DNA of 64,000 nt from Fragilaria crotonensis (Eukaryota; Bacillariophyta; Fragilariophyceae; Fragilariales; Fragilariaceae), in contig JAKSYS010000027.1 of assembly GCA_022925895.1 (NCBI GenBank), forward strand, positions 62,001-126,000, in the 5' to 3' direction. Under the pieces are notes generated by a model, which worked only from the letters and a program-made list of their open reading frames with translations, was not told where the DNA came from and ran no database searches. Every line of letters begins with the position of its first letter. Position 1 is the first letter of the stretch. The position numbers were made by a program, and so were the translations under genes. Of this stretch, positions 21,501 through 31,869 are shown piece by piece.

Positions 21501-24500
21501 CAACCGCCTGTGTACATGTCATCGGACTTTGTCTTGCCAGCGGATGTGATCAGTCTTCCTTTTGTGCTGCACACAAAGTGGTCGACTGAGACACGTTGTC
21601 CAGGGTGTAAGTTATCCGTTTTGAGAGCATGGGCTCGATCGCGGATGACGGACGTTGGTGTTGTGCCGGGTATGGGTCGACGATGTTGCTTGCCGTATTG
21701 GCAAGCGGCGCATTTTGGATGATTGGCCACCTTGCAGGCTGCGGCATGGAGTCGGCGGCTTGCTTCTGTTTGGGTGAGGACCCCAGTTCTCAAGAGAAAT
21801 TGAATCTTTTTGAAGCCGATGTGTCCAAATCGGTAGTGCCACCGAAGGAGTTCCTTTTCCGCTTCGGTGAGGTTGTGATTGGCGTCGTGAACCTCAGATA
21901 TCGTGGCGACGAGGGCGTCGGCGGCCTTGAATGGGTCGTTTGCACTGTATGCCTCAGACGTTGGGAGGTTGTTTTGTGGGTTGACCAACGCGACCACTGG
22001 TCCTCTTGAAACGTCGCCTGCAATTCCGCTCAGGGTAAGCCTATGTGCTTCGACCTTGATGGTTTCGCTGCTGTAGACTTGCAACAGACTCGTGGTTGAG
22101 AGGAGTCTGACCTTTATGTTAGGGACATAAAAGGCGGGGACCTTGATCATACGCAGGTTCCCTTCCGTGTCGTGGATGGCCCATGTGACCTCGCCTTGTC
22201 CCTTTATCTGGAGCCCTCTGGCGATGCCTTTGAGGCGAGTGATCGTGCCAGGAGGAGCAAGAGTGCCATTGAAATCTTCTGGGTCCGGTGAAATGGAAAT
22301 GCTGGCACCAGAGTCCCAGATGATTGGGCTTGTGTTGGCCATTGGTCCGAGGGAATTGCGCATACGTGCTGGTGCTTGGAGTGCCATTCGGAGAGTGGTG
22401 GCGCACGCAAGATGGACGTGTGTTGCAAGTCGTTGGGCGATATTGCGTTGGCGTCCGGTCCAGGGTTCGGCACTTGCTGGAAAACGAGAGCCTGCGGCAG
22501 GGACTGGACAATATGTAGGCGCGCGAGGGGGCTGTCGAGAAACCGATTTGCGTCGCCTGTTGTGCTGTCGTCCTCCCTTTTGGACCGTTCCTGTCGCGAG
22601 GGGCTGAGATTTCTTGCGAGCAAGGCGCGAAGTGTCTCGTTCAAGGGCAAGGACGCGAACATGAAGCTGGCGAAGGAGGCAAAGCCGTTCCTGCTCGTCG
22701 AGCGATGGAGCCTGCTGGCGCACGTACTGACTCTTGCGAAGGCGAAGGGGATAGGATCGATGTAGCTTGTTGGCGCGAATGCCCAGGTCGTTGTCGTGAG
22801 GCGTCATGGAAGCACGGAGCATCTTGGAGAATCGACGACGTTGCTGACGTGTCCACGGAACAGTCGTCTGCTTGCGGCGTGCTGCATCGCCAGGAATGCC
22901 AATGCGTTTGTGCCAGGCAGGATAAGTCAGGAGAACAATCCATAGAATAGGAGCCAAGATTAACGTAGGATTCTTCTGGAGTAGCGCTGTTAGTTCTTGG
23001 ACTGGCCAGCACCCAGCAACAGTGGACCAAAGAATACGCATGATCCAAGTGGTAGTAGCGTTGGCAAGTCCAGGCAGCAGGAGGCAGATGATGACGGAGG
23101 CGAGAAGGAGCAAGGACGCCTTGGAAGCAAAGAAGGTGAGCATGGTTCCTGTGAAGGGAGTGAGTGTTGGCAAGGGAGAGGAATCGAAATCGAGGTCAAG
23201 GATCCAAACAGAGGGGTCAGGGGCAAGTGTACTAAGATTTGCCTGTGGCGCCTCAGTGGCAGCGAAGTTGCGTTGACCTCCTGTGTGCGTAGCAGTGGTA
23301 TGAGTTGTCGTCCAGCGACAACACTTCTCACACCAGGTGAAGGTCTTGTCCTTGACCTTCTTTGCATTAGCGGTTCCTGGCGGTGGTGGAAGGGTTCGCC
23401 AGGACTGATGTTTGTTGGTCCGAGTTTTACCTCGTTGATTCCCGTTGCGAGGGGAGCCTTGACGGTTTCCGTTTAGGTTCTCCGGACACCTGTTCGCCCA
23501 ATGGCCCGCCTTTCCACACTTGTGGCAATTGCCCTTCTTCACTTGAGGCTGTCCTGAGGACTGCGATTGGGTCAAGGTCATGACCTCAGCTCGGGTGATC
23601 GGCGCCGTCTCGGTGGCGCTTGCCATATTGCCAAACGTGGATGACGGTGCACGTAGGTCTGGCGCAGAGCTGGCTGGGGGCCATTCCTTTCTGTCGAATT
23701 GCGTGCGATAAGCGTCTTCGGCTTCGCGGCAAATGTCTTGATACGTCAAGCCTTGCGACACCATGTGAGCCTGCGCTCCCGACTTCTCTTTATACCCGAT
23801 GTCGAGGAGCGCCTTATCCAACTTCTGTTTCAACGAACGTAGTGGAAAACGATAGTCTTCGTTTCCGCCACCTCCAGCAAGGAGAAAAGTCTTGAGCATG
23901 GTGAGAGTCAAATTGTGGTCGTATTGACCAGCGGTCGACAGCTCACGTGCGTCCTTCCTGAAATCTGCTGCGAGGCTCTCCAGGTTCTCGCCGGAGTACT
24001 GGGATGGGTGACGACCTTTGATTGCAGCTTTCAAATCTTCAAAACGCTCGATGGAGGTCGACTGGATGGTTTTGATAAGCTGCAACCAGATGACAGGGAA
24101 AGGATCGGCGTCTTCAGTCTTCTCCTTGATCTTGCTCATGAGAGCTGGAGTCAAGGAAGATAGGAGGAACTTGACAGCGGCGCGATCGTTGTTTTTGTCA
24201 TACTTGTCGTAAAGAAGGAGTTGCGGAGCACCGAGAGTCTTTGCGGTTTGGACGGTGTACCTAGAGTGGCTCTTGACTACGTTGGTCATCATCAATGAGT
24301 CCTCTGGGTCAGGTAAGTAGGCAATGGTGTCCATGCCGCAGTCGGTCAAATGCTCCCAAACTGCGTTCTGGAAGTCGACAAGGCTGGCGGTAGGAGTAAA
24401 CTGGGTAGTCATGCCAGTGCGACGGTAGTTGTACCCCTTTTGGGAGGCAGAGGCATGCACGGGACGGAGCTGGTTGGGGGACGTGAGCTCGTCGGAGGCG

Positions 24501-24688
24501 GTCGCGTCCAGGCACATCCAGCCGGAGGCTGGTTTGCCACCGGTCCATGCGGACCAGTCGTCCTTGGAAAGGGAAACGATGTTGCCCATAGTGGGCTTGT
24601 CAGGTCTGACAACAGTGGGGCCGACGGGGTCGGAAGGTGTTGGGGCCGGAGGCACGACAACAAAGGGCTCGGATTCAGGAGTATCCAT
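18542..24688 (-). CDS. Copia gag-pol polyprotein
   Basis: The frame has about 2,048 codons. Order of parts: a Gag-like N-terminal region; a CCHC zinc knuckle (CHKCGKAGHWANRC) at ~385-400; an unusual strongly hydrophobic stretch at ~514-591; an aspartic protease centre (WDSGAS) near 790; an integrase with H-C zinc motif and DDE-type core at ~1000-1270; a proline-rich linker; a reverse transcriptase with YVDD near 1715; and an RNase H with copia-type ending (SEVTLSTLEAEYSAL) near 1930. Integrase before RT is the copia order. It looks whole as read. Confidence 0.95.
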   Translation of the reverse strand: MDTPESEPFVVVPPAPTPSDPVGPTVVRPDKPTMGNIVSLSKDDWSAWTGGKPASGWMCLDATASDELTSPNQLRPVHASASQKGYNYRRTGMTTQFTPTASLVDFQNAVWEHLTDCGMDTIAYLPDPEDSLMMTNVVKSHSRYTVQTAKTLGAPQLLLYDKYDKNNDRAAVKFLLSSLTPALMSKIKEKTEDADPFPVIWLQLIKTIQSTSIERFEDLKAAIKGRHPSQYSGENLESLAADFRKDARELSTAGQYDHNLTLTMLKTFLLAGGGGNEDYRFPLRSLKQKLDKALLDIGYKEKSGAQAHMVSQGLTYQDICREAEDAYRTQFDRKEWPPASSAPDLRAPSSTFGNMASATETAPITRAEVMTLTQSQSSGQPQVKKGNCHKCGKAGHWANRCPENLNGNRQGSPRNGNQRGKTRTNKHQSWRTLPPPPGTANAKKVKDKTFTWCEKCCRWTTTHTTATHTGGQRNFAATEAPQANLSTLAPDPSVWILDLDFDSSPLPTLTPFTGTMLTFFASKASLLLLASVIICLLLPGLANATTTWIMRILWSTVAGCWPVQELTALLQKNPTLILAPILWIVLLTYPAWHKRIGIPGDAARRKQTTVPWTRQQRRRFSKMLRASMTPHDNDLGIRANKLHRSYPLRLRKSQYVRQQAPSLDEQERLCLLRQLHVRVLALERDTSRLARKKSQPLATGTVQKGGRQHNRRRKSVSRQPPRAPTYCPVPAAGSRFPASAEPWTGRQRNIAQRLATHVHLACATTLRMALQAPARMRNSLGPMANTSPIIWDSGASISISPDPEDFNGTLAPPGTITRLKGIARGLQIKGQGEVTWAIHDTEGNLRMIKVPAFYVPNIKVRLLSTTSLLQVYSSETIKVEAHRLTLSGIAGDVSRGPVVALVNPQNNLPTSEAYSANDPFKAADALVATISEVHDANHNLTEAEKELLRWHYRFGHIGFKKIQFLLRTGVLTQTEASRRLHAAACKVANHPKCAACQYGKQHRRPIPGTTPTSVIRDRAHALKTDNLHPGQRVSVDHFVCSTKGRLITSAGKTKSDDMYTGGCIFVDHASGYIHVEMQVNLNSHETLKAKERYEQLCRSHGIVPQEFLADNSKVFTSSEFSENLATFKQVMNFAGVGAHHHNGVAERNIRTIMAIARRMMLHSAIHWPSVADATLWPLAVSHAVFLVNHIPDPRTGLSPTDIFTKTRWEQKKLNNLHVWGCPVYVLDKMISDGKKIPRWTPRSTRTINMGFSPKHSISVPMVLNPQTGYITPQFHVVFDDWFATVPASVDDQPNFNAECWKKMFRDSTYQYILDDEDEERLIVETDEFEQAQDVLMQQQRIANAMQEAAPPQALPVPPPPVRTPQTPTTPPPIDTNQTPGLPSPLLTPRENPLPTPRESPSLTPRESTPSSTTPENPAPNPIQLTPTRQLFQAPPTPQHIVQAPATTREEVSAQQQEQPKQQDIPLRRSSRQRNAPKRLGYDGQQGRGYFAHLDGLDFYWHNYEALEDAASTTAYSYKASSSDPDTLSFDEAMRDVGNVQRWMEAAGVEIAALEKNGTWIEVPIQEATTRILPGTWVFKRKRTPDGVILKYKARYCVRGDLQETVEDTFAPVVAWGTVRLFLVLSITLRWRTCTIDFSNAFVQATLNDPVWIHLPRGFQAQRGPNTCLRLMKSLYGLSVAPRLGYEHLSEALREDGFLPCSNDQCLLYKDTILIVIYVDDVGIAFSNQADLDKLFDTLTKKGFTFTKEGTFEAFLGIKFERDPEKGTLTLTQKGLIQKIKEATNMSDSNGNWTPASQVALGIDPDGPAMQETWSYRSIVGMLLYLSTNTRPDISFAVSQVARFSHNPKKSHASAVKSIVRYLNRTSDKGMIIKPTGDLAMDCYVDADFAGLHGRDPDRSPSAAKSRTGYIITLGGCPIIWKSHLQSEVTLSTLEAEYSALSSAMRTLLPLRAMLIEIIAGVRLPRTFEATIRCRVFEDNNGALLLATNQRITNRTKYFLVKWHFFWAHVSDGTIVIVKVDTLEQWADYLTKGLNRESFERVRKLVQGW

Positions 24689-24879
24689 CTTGAACTGGGA
24701 GTTCTTGGTACTAGCACGGAGTGGTAGTCTGAGAGTCGAACGGAGTTGACTTTAACGGGGCTGCAGCGAAAGGTTGCGGAGCAACTTGGATAACTAGTTA
24801 GTCTCCTTTGGTAAAGGAACTGGCTTGCCTTTACGAAGGAAGCGTGAGGGTGTTAGCCTTATAATTGGGCAAAGTAACC

Positions 24880-25296
24880 ACTTGAGAGTCACGGCCGGAG
24901 GCGCACTCTATATCGTAGGTACAAGTATACCTGAACAGTACTTTAGAGCACAGTATGTATTCGTAGAATTCACGACACTAACAGTAAGTGCGATAGCTTC
25001 CACAAATAATAGATCCTAAAGTTATAAGCTAATTTGCAACATCCAAACTGAGCACAGATCAAGACCAGTGTCAAGCTGACACTGGGCTTCAGGTCAATCA
25101 TTAGAAATTGAATTGAGCCAATTGGTTGATCAAATTGATTGTATCAACCATATCTTGGTAGTCTTGGTAAGATAGCTAAGTGTACCGCGAACGTTTAGAT
25201 GATTGCACCTTCAGATTCACATGAATGACCATACAGTAGGAATGAGACAGTCCGAGCAACAACGGTACGAGGCGTCTCCCGTTGTCAATTTCAACT
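24880..25296 (-). repeat. Copia LTR (5' LTR relative to element)
   Basis: Identical by eye to 18016-18432. It would contain the element promoter. The gag-pol ATG lies 190 bp inside it, at 24688. Confidence 0.93.
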
Positions 25297-28200
25297 ATCT
25301 CTGAATGGTGTGCCTATACTCCTTACACGTGTAGGTAGGGGCTATGGTTTATGGTGCGTTGTGCGTTCGTGTGTGCGCTGAGTGCTGATTGCTGATTCTA
25401 TGATTGGATTGGGGCATAACGCGTAGTGACTGCGACCTACTCTGTAAAGCAGGGGTCGGTGATAAGTGATAAGTCACTGCACCTCCGGTTAACTGTTCGT
25501 ATCATCTCGTTTACGCCCGGGCCGTTCCTTCCTTCACGTCGCTATTCGCTCAGTTTATCAGACCAAACTCGCAACACCATGACCAAGGACCCGGTAGGCA
25601 TGGGCATGTGGGATATACCTTCTTGGTACAATGTACCAGCTGCAATCTGCGGTTGCAGAAACTTCTAAAGCTGTGGAAATGTTTGTCATGAACATATTTC
25701 CTACGTTGTGCATGCCTGGACACGCTTTGAACTATCCACCAGCAGTGACCCATCACAAGCAAGAAAGATGACTTGTGTGGCCTGACTTGGTATCTGATTG
25801 AAGTTTAACCATCAGATAGATTGCACTCATAAGACTAGGGATGAAGGGAAGCCTCCATTCCTCCTCATGTCATCGCAGGGAAACGTTTTGGCGATGAAAC
25901 CTGAAGGAATTTAGGACTTAAATGAAGTGCAGGTGAGGAGATGTTTGAAGTCCATCGGAATTGAGCAGTAGGGGCAAGCTCGAGTTTTGTCCGATGCCGA
26001 GCGACCATGCTTCGCACGTTGAGTACTTCCCATATATAGCCAGTTGTGTACAAGCTTGGATCAATTTGAGGCATTGTCATTTCGTAGACGATGCGCACAT
26101 AGGTGAAAAGAGTCTGCGCTATTGTAGCCCTGGTGGTGCATGACCACCTATATTTGTTTTGTAGAAAAGTTCGGTGTTGTGCCATCCCAATTCAGTTCGC
26201 AAAATCCATGGGCAATACATTTGACATGCTGGCTGATCAAGAACCTGGCCTTCTACCTCTGAAACCTGGTGTTGCCCAGCTCACCAAACAAATTGCACAG
26301 AACAAGGAAGACAACTGATCCACGGCCAAGAAGTCTAGCGACTCTTCCTCTGATGCCACGCCCAAGAAGGCAATGGCAAATCATCCAGCAACCGTACAAC
26401 TGCGGCTTTGACTTGTCAGCCAAAGAAGGCATGCCATTGTTTGTTGCTCTCGGTCCTAAAGACACTCGGTTCCATCGGCACTTTTGCAGCCGAGGCTTGA
26501 ACTGACCTCAATTCACACGCTGATCAACGTGCGGTAGGAGCAAAGTAAGGCTTTAATAGTTCATGATTTTGAACGCCCAATCAACGTTTCCGGTCATGAT
26601 CCGAATGGCCCAGCACAAGACAATCTTTGCACGGTGACGGCTGCTCTCGTATATGATGACGCTGTGGCAGGTGAGACTGTGATCATGGTTCTTGTTCACA
26701 ATGCAATCCATTTGCCAAATTTGCAGCACAAGTTGCTGTCTATGATGCAGCTACGGCTGAATGACGAACTGGTAAATGAAGTCACTTGTTTCCTTACTGA
26801 TAAGCCAAGGCAGTTCACGCATTTGCTGTTTATCCCTATCGGGGATTCCGACACCCCTTAGGTTATCCCGATGACACTTCATGGTGTGTGGTCTCCTCTT
26901 TCCGACACAGAAACCAACCATTGAAGAATACGAAGGACTACTACCTCATCTCATTCTAACGAGTGAGGAACCACCTTATGATCCGCATGACCAGATTCTT
27001 GCGGATCAGCACGAAGACGCCTAGCCAAAGCAATATTGGCTGGGAGACAGGAGACCGTATCGGAACTCCATCTCCACCATCGGATTGTCTCCACGGTAGT
27101 ACTAATGCTCTCTCTGACCATATTCTTCCCGTGCACAACGATTCCACCTTCTTCGTCAAATCCGTGCACGCGACCATCTCATCAATACGCTCCACATCAG
27201 GGGAGACAGCGAACCTTATCCCGTAGGTACTTGCAAGCAATTGGGGCAAACATCGTGAAGCCGGGGCTTAGGTGAAACAGACCGAACCCTATGCCCTGTG
27301 GTCAAATGCGGCCGAAGCAGCCATTCGAGTCCTAACAGGGGGCGCCGGTTGCCAGATAGCACAATCAAAATCTCCGAACAGGTTATGGGATGATTCTCTG
27401 GAACGCAAAGTGTGCGTTTGCTCCATCACGGCTCACAATGTCTATTGCCTTGATGGACAAGTCCCGGATATGCTTGTTAGCAGTGAAACGGCGGATATTT
27501 CACCACTCCACCTCTTCAGGGATACATCTGTTCCCTATTCAGATGAAGCAATGATCTTGGGCCGCGACCTCAGGCCTGTGATTGACGTTGGCCCAGAAGA
27601 TCCTGAAATCAAACGGTCAAGCGGTGTATCGATCAACAATGCAATCGTTTACGCCAGATGAGATTGCAAACGATGCAATGAAAAGGGAAAAGATGAAGTT
27701 CACCTAGGAGGTCGAAAAGACACTCGGTGATTCCTTTAAGTTTGAGGACTGTGCTAACAATCACGAACTCAGCTCCAATCACGAACTAGCTACGTAAGAC
27801 GACAAAAGGCTGGAGTTTCTGCATGGAATAAAAGCATGGAAGCACATCCTGAGAGCACCTGGTTAATCTTAAGGAGTCGAACCCTGTGGAGGTTGCTGAT
27901 TATGCCATACTCCAAGGAATTGATGATGAGCCCGCATTTGCTTGGTGGGTTCCATATACGCTACGACGATAAAATCATACCATCACTGCTGTCAATAAAG
28001 AATACCACAAACGCACACACAAGCTTGGTATAAAGAATACCGAAGACCTTAGGAGGATTGATAAGGCAAACGGAAATTTGCAATGGCAGGACGCAATACG
28101 AAAGGAAATGAACATGGTGGCCCTGATGGTTGACTCCAAGGTACTTGGAGACAACAAATCTCCTCCGCCGACATTCTAGCAGATGCGTTGTCATAGGTTT

Positions 28201-29111
28201 TTGATGTGAAAATGGAAAATTTTCACCAAAGGCGCGACTCGTTGCTGCAGGCGGACATATGACGGAAGCTACCTCGTCATTGACCGTGACGTAAGCAAGC
28301 ATTGAGTCAAGAGGATCCGTTTGTATTGCCCTTACTCTAGAACCAGCACTAAATGATTGAGCATTAAGACCGCAGACATCAAAAATGTGTACCTGACTGC
28401 CCTGATAGGTGAGAAAATTTGGTCATTCGCGCGTTAAACCGCCTCAAGTCTGTCGGTGCTTTGTTTCGGAATCACAGATTGCATGTGTCACCTCGGTTGG
28501 GAATCGCGAAAGGCCGACCACAATTGATGGTTTAAGCCCATAGTCTGAAATGACAATATCTTCCAGCAGTACAATGCGTATTGTCTACTATATGTTGATG
28601 ATATACTCCTGATGGTAAATCACAATGGAGTCAGAGCACTCAAAGCGATCAACCATTTCTTCAAAAGAAAAGATGGCTCAATAGGTGATCCAGACTTTTT
28701 CTTGGGCGCATACTTCAACCGATAACTCTCCCCAATGGCGTCGTTGCATGGGGCATGAGTTCAAGTAACATCCAAGCTGCGGTTGCTTACTATGTGGAAG
28801 CATATAATGCCAAGCATTATCAGATGAGGAAAAGGGAAAAACAAACTTTGGGCCCATTTTCTTTAGAATCCACGGCAGAGCTTGATAAGCTGGAGCTTCT
28901 GGATGCCGCAGTCTCAACATCTTATCAAACACAGGTCGGTGTTCCACAGAGATAGTTGAACGCGGTCGAAGCGACATCATCACCGAAGTTTCTGAACTGT
29001 CGTCATCATTCCTTGTGATTCTGCTCAAAGAACCCCTCAATGCCGTATTCCACAACTTTAACCACCTTGCTTGAGACGAGTCACAATGCAAGGATTGTGT
29101 TTGACCCAAGG

Positions 29112-29746
29112 GTGGCAGCGCTAGGTTTAACTCAACTAGGTTTTTCTAGGTTTGAACCTAAAACCTAGATTTCATTTGAGACGAATAATTTAGGTTTTTG
29201 GTTTAACTCGAGGGTTTAGGGTTACGGGTTACAAGTTTCTTTAAGTCTTTATGGGTTGGTTATGGCGAATGGGCAAGTAACATAAGCGAACTAGCAACCA
29301 TGACAATCGGCGAGGAAGATAAAAGAATGAGGACCAAAAGAAGTTGAGGAACGCCTTGGTCCCCAAGACAGTCGAGAACCTGGTCTACTACATGAAGTCC
29401 AACCATGCTGCATTTGCAGATTGCATTTGTTTTGGAGTCTGGTGCTGACAGCAGCGTGTACTACTCATCAGCAGCAGAGGAGGATCAAACCAACGGATTG
29501 GTAATTGGTAGTGCTGGGTCAGGCATAATGATGAATTATCTGCACCAGGCAACTGTTACAGCTACCGGTAGATAGACTGTGTGAGAGGTGAGACTCTTCC
29601 CAGTGCAGCTTTACATCGTGGTACCGTAAATGGGGTACAGTGCCCGGTAGATTAGGTTTGGAATTTAGGTTTAACTAGGTTTAACTAGGTTTAACTAGGT
29701 TTAAACCTAAACCTAAAATTCAAAAAATAAAAATTAGGTTTTTGCG
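29112..29746. mobile_element. Nested 635-bp insertion with 11-12 bp target duplication
   Basis: The copia fossil is split at GTTTGACCCAAG, present at both edges (29100-29111 and 29747-29758). The insert starts and ends with many copies of AGGTTTAACT and AGGTTTAAACC words, including three tandem TTTAACTAGG units near 29,660-29,700, and its right end is A/T-rich. No clear terminal inverted repeats. A duplication of 11-12 bp fits a non-autonomous retroposon or a Mutator-like element; the family is unassigned. A coding-like scrap at ~29,430-29,575 (SGADSSVYYSSAAEEDQ) may be captured sequence. Confidence 0.75.
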
Positions 29747-30408
29747 GTTTGACCCAAGTCACCCCGACATTGACCTAGTATTGGTGTTCAACAATTGGTA
29801 TGATTGGAAATGGTGTAATGGTGAAGTCAGCGAACCGTTCCCCCAAACGCGCCACCACCCCCACCTCGAAAAGACATCAATCTCCGCATGTTTGTTGATT
29901 TGGATCATGCAGGAGACAACAAACGTGCTCGACGATCACGAACTGGATTTAACATTTATTTGAATATGGCGCCAATTGTCTGGTATTCAAAGAGACAACA
30001 ATGAACAATCGAAACCAGCGTATATGGCACTGAGATTGTGGCCATGAAGCAGGGACAGGAATGCCTATGCGGGCTAAGCTAGTAGAAGTTACGAATGATG
30101 GGAGTGAGTATCTTGGGACCGTTCTACTATGGGGACAGCATGTATGTGATCCACAACACCTAACATCCTGGATCTGTTCAAAAGAAGAAATTCAACTCTA
30201 TTTGCTACTATGCCATCTGAGAAGCAGTTACAAAGGGCAAATGTTTGACAGGGCATGTCTCTTTGTATGATAATCCTGCAAATTTATGTACAAGATTAAT
30301 GCTGGAGGTCGTAAACGAGCGAGACCACCTCCTAGGTCTAGTCCTCCACAAACCTCGCCAACTACACGTGATGATCCCCCTCCTCACTGAGGCTTGCAGG
30401 TTAATATG

Positions 30409-30573
30409 GCTTCCCCTGATGTTGCCATGCTTGCACATCTAAATATCAGTGTATGTTGTACTTCGACAACCAAAATGGCATCCCCTTCACTGAAGTTGGT
30501 GGGTTACAATGGGTTTCCCTGATGTTGCTATACCACACACATCTAAATATCAGTGTTTGTTATACTACGACGA
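30409..30573 (+). repeat. Two diverged ~65-bp direct copies near the end of the copia fossil
   Basis: The words TTCCCCTGATGTTGCCAT and CACATCTAAATATCAGTGT recur about 100 bp apart (30409-30473 and 30509-30573). They probably belong to the untranslated end of the old copia element. Confidence 0.7.
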
Positions 30574-30774
30574 CCTTATGCGCCAAGATTACCTCATTGG
30601 TTTGAGGGGACTGATTGGATTGGGGCTTCTAGAATGAAAGATTCTGGTAGGTACGCGCAAACCGACTGTAGCATATTACAACGGTACCCGTACGTCAATA
30701 CGATAGCTTACAGTTTTTCGTATCATCTCGTTACGCCCGTTCCTTCTCTCACGCCGTTATTTGCTCACCTACTG

Positions 30775-31869
30775 GAACCGATTAAATGTCATCATTTTTG
30801 TAAACGTGATGTCATAGAATCATGCAAAACAAAAACTCATCCTCCACATTGTTCTCATCGCTGCTGGCACGCTCGCAGATGACGCCGGCCGGAGCCAGAG
30901 CGAGCACACACCTCCCATCTCAATTGGTTTGAGCCCCCTCTCCTATGCATAATTCCTCATCAATAAGAATGTAGTAACACTTTGCCCACGTGACACTTTG
31001 TGTTGGAAAGATGGGATGAGAGTGAATTCCACTATTGCCAACCCAGGAACAAAGATGCGGCGTTTAGAAAATGATGAATCAGGTAGTTTAGGTCTTTCTT
31101 TGCATACATGGCAAAAGAATGTGAACTCGAATTTGAAGTGAACCAAGAGAAGTTAAGCAACAAGTTTAGGCTTGTGAGGCCTTGTCTGAGCGGGCGCAAC
31201 AAGAAGGGTTTACAATTGTGATGGAGGAAATGAAAATGATGAATATGGCTTTGCTTGGGATCCTTATAGCAACAATCAAGGTGCTGTAAGTCAGCTCTCT
31301 GTATTAAATTTGTCCAGAATTTCTATCATTGCTCTCACCTTTGCCTAGTTGCTGCCTCATACCACCAGAAAAGGTTTAACTACAACCACCTTGAAGCCGG
31401 GTTTTGGAAAAACTCGTATTTTGTAAGCTTAACTGGGATGTTGACTACTATTTGAGTGGTACAATTTGCTAACAACTACATTGACGGCAAGAAAGGGTGC
31501 ATGCATCCATGGAACCCGACGACGTAGTATGTTTTTGTTTGATTCGAACAATTAGGAGTGTTGCTCGCATCGACGTCCTACGGAGTGTATGCTGTTTAGA
31601 TCACGGCTACCGTATTTCTCGGTGTACTGTCTACACCAAATGTACAAAAAAACTTCGACTGTAGAGAGGAATCCGAGTTATTCACGTACAAATGACGTAC
31701 ACAAATTCATGTTTCTCGGGAGCATTTGAATGCTTTTGGTGCGCCAAAACTGATGGCCACTATAAAGCATTCAGATAAAGAGTAGTAGTACTGTTAGTGC
31801 CATCACCATGTTGGCACCCAGAAGGACACACGCAGTGGGAAAAAAGTTGAAGATGGTTAAGAAGAGGCT
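30775..31869. other. Unassigned AT-rich region between two transposon fossils
   Basis: Only short open frames with no recognisable family are present. It may hold further eroded transposon sequence. I see no RNA gene or clear repeat edges. Confidence 0.4.

Larger units (their letters stand above)
18016..25296 (-). mobile_element. Ty1-copia LTR retrotransposon (CoDi-like), looks whole and very young
   Basis: Two 417-bp direct repeats (18016-18432 and 24880-25296) read as identical by eye. The element is flanked by a 5-bp direct duplication ATCTC (18011-18015 and 25297-25301). On the minus strand a purine-rich tract (GAAAGGGAGAG) abuts the downstream LTR, and a candidate primer-binding stretch follows the upstream LTR. 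One open gag-pol frame fills the interior. LTR identity implies insertion too recent to have left differences. Exact LTR ends are uncertain by a few bases, because a TG...CA reading gives 411-bp LTRs at 18019-18429 and 24883-25293. Confidence 0.95.
25401..30770 (+). mobile_element. Broken Ty1-copia element (fossil), different lineage from the young copy
   Basis: Protein fragments appear in copia order on the + strand: a protease-region segment (~26,600-26,860), an integrase C-terminal part (~27,270-27,620, EPYALWSNAAEAAIRVL), an RT N-terminal part (~27,900-28,330, GIDDEPAFAWWVPYTLR and ARLVAGGHMTEA), and an RT/RNase H end (~28,700-29,960). Diverged terminal repeats are visible: both begin TGATTGGATTGGGGC (25401 and 30612) and share CGTATCATCTCGTT near their ends (~25,499 and ~30,719). 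A stretch after the left repeat resembles a tRNA primer site. The copy is old, with many breaks, and is interrupted by a 635-bp insertion. Confidence 0.8.

Noticed and set aside
22119-23367. Proline/serine-rich open frames over the copia element
   Set aside because: They lie in other frames over the copia gag-pol ORF and have no domain of their own.
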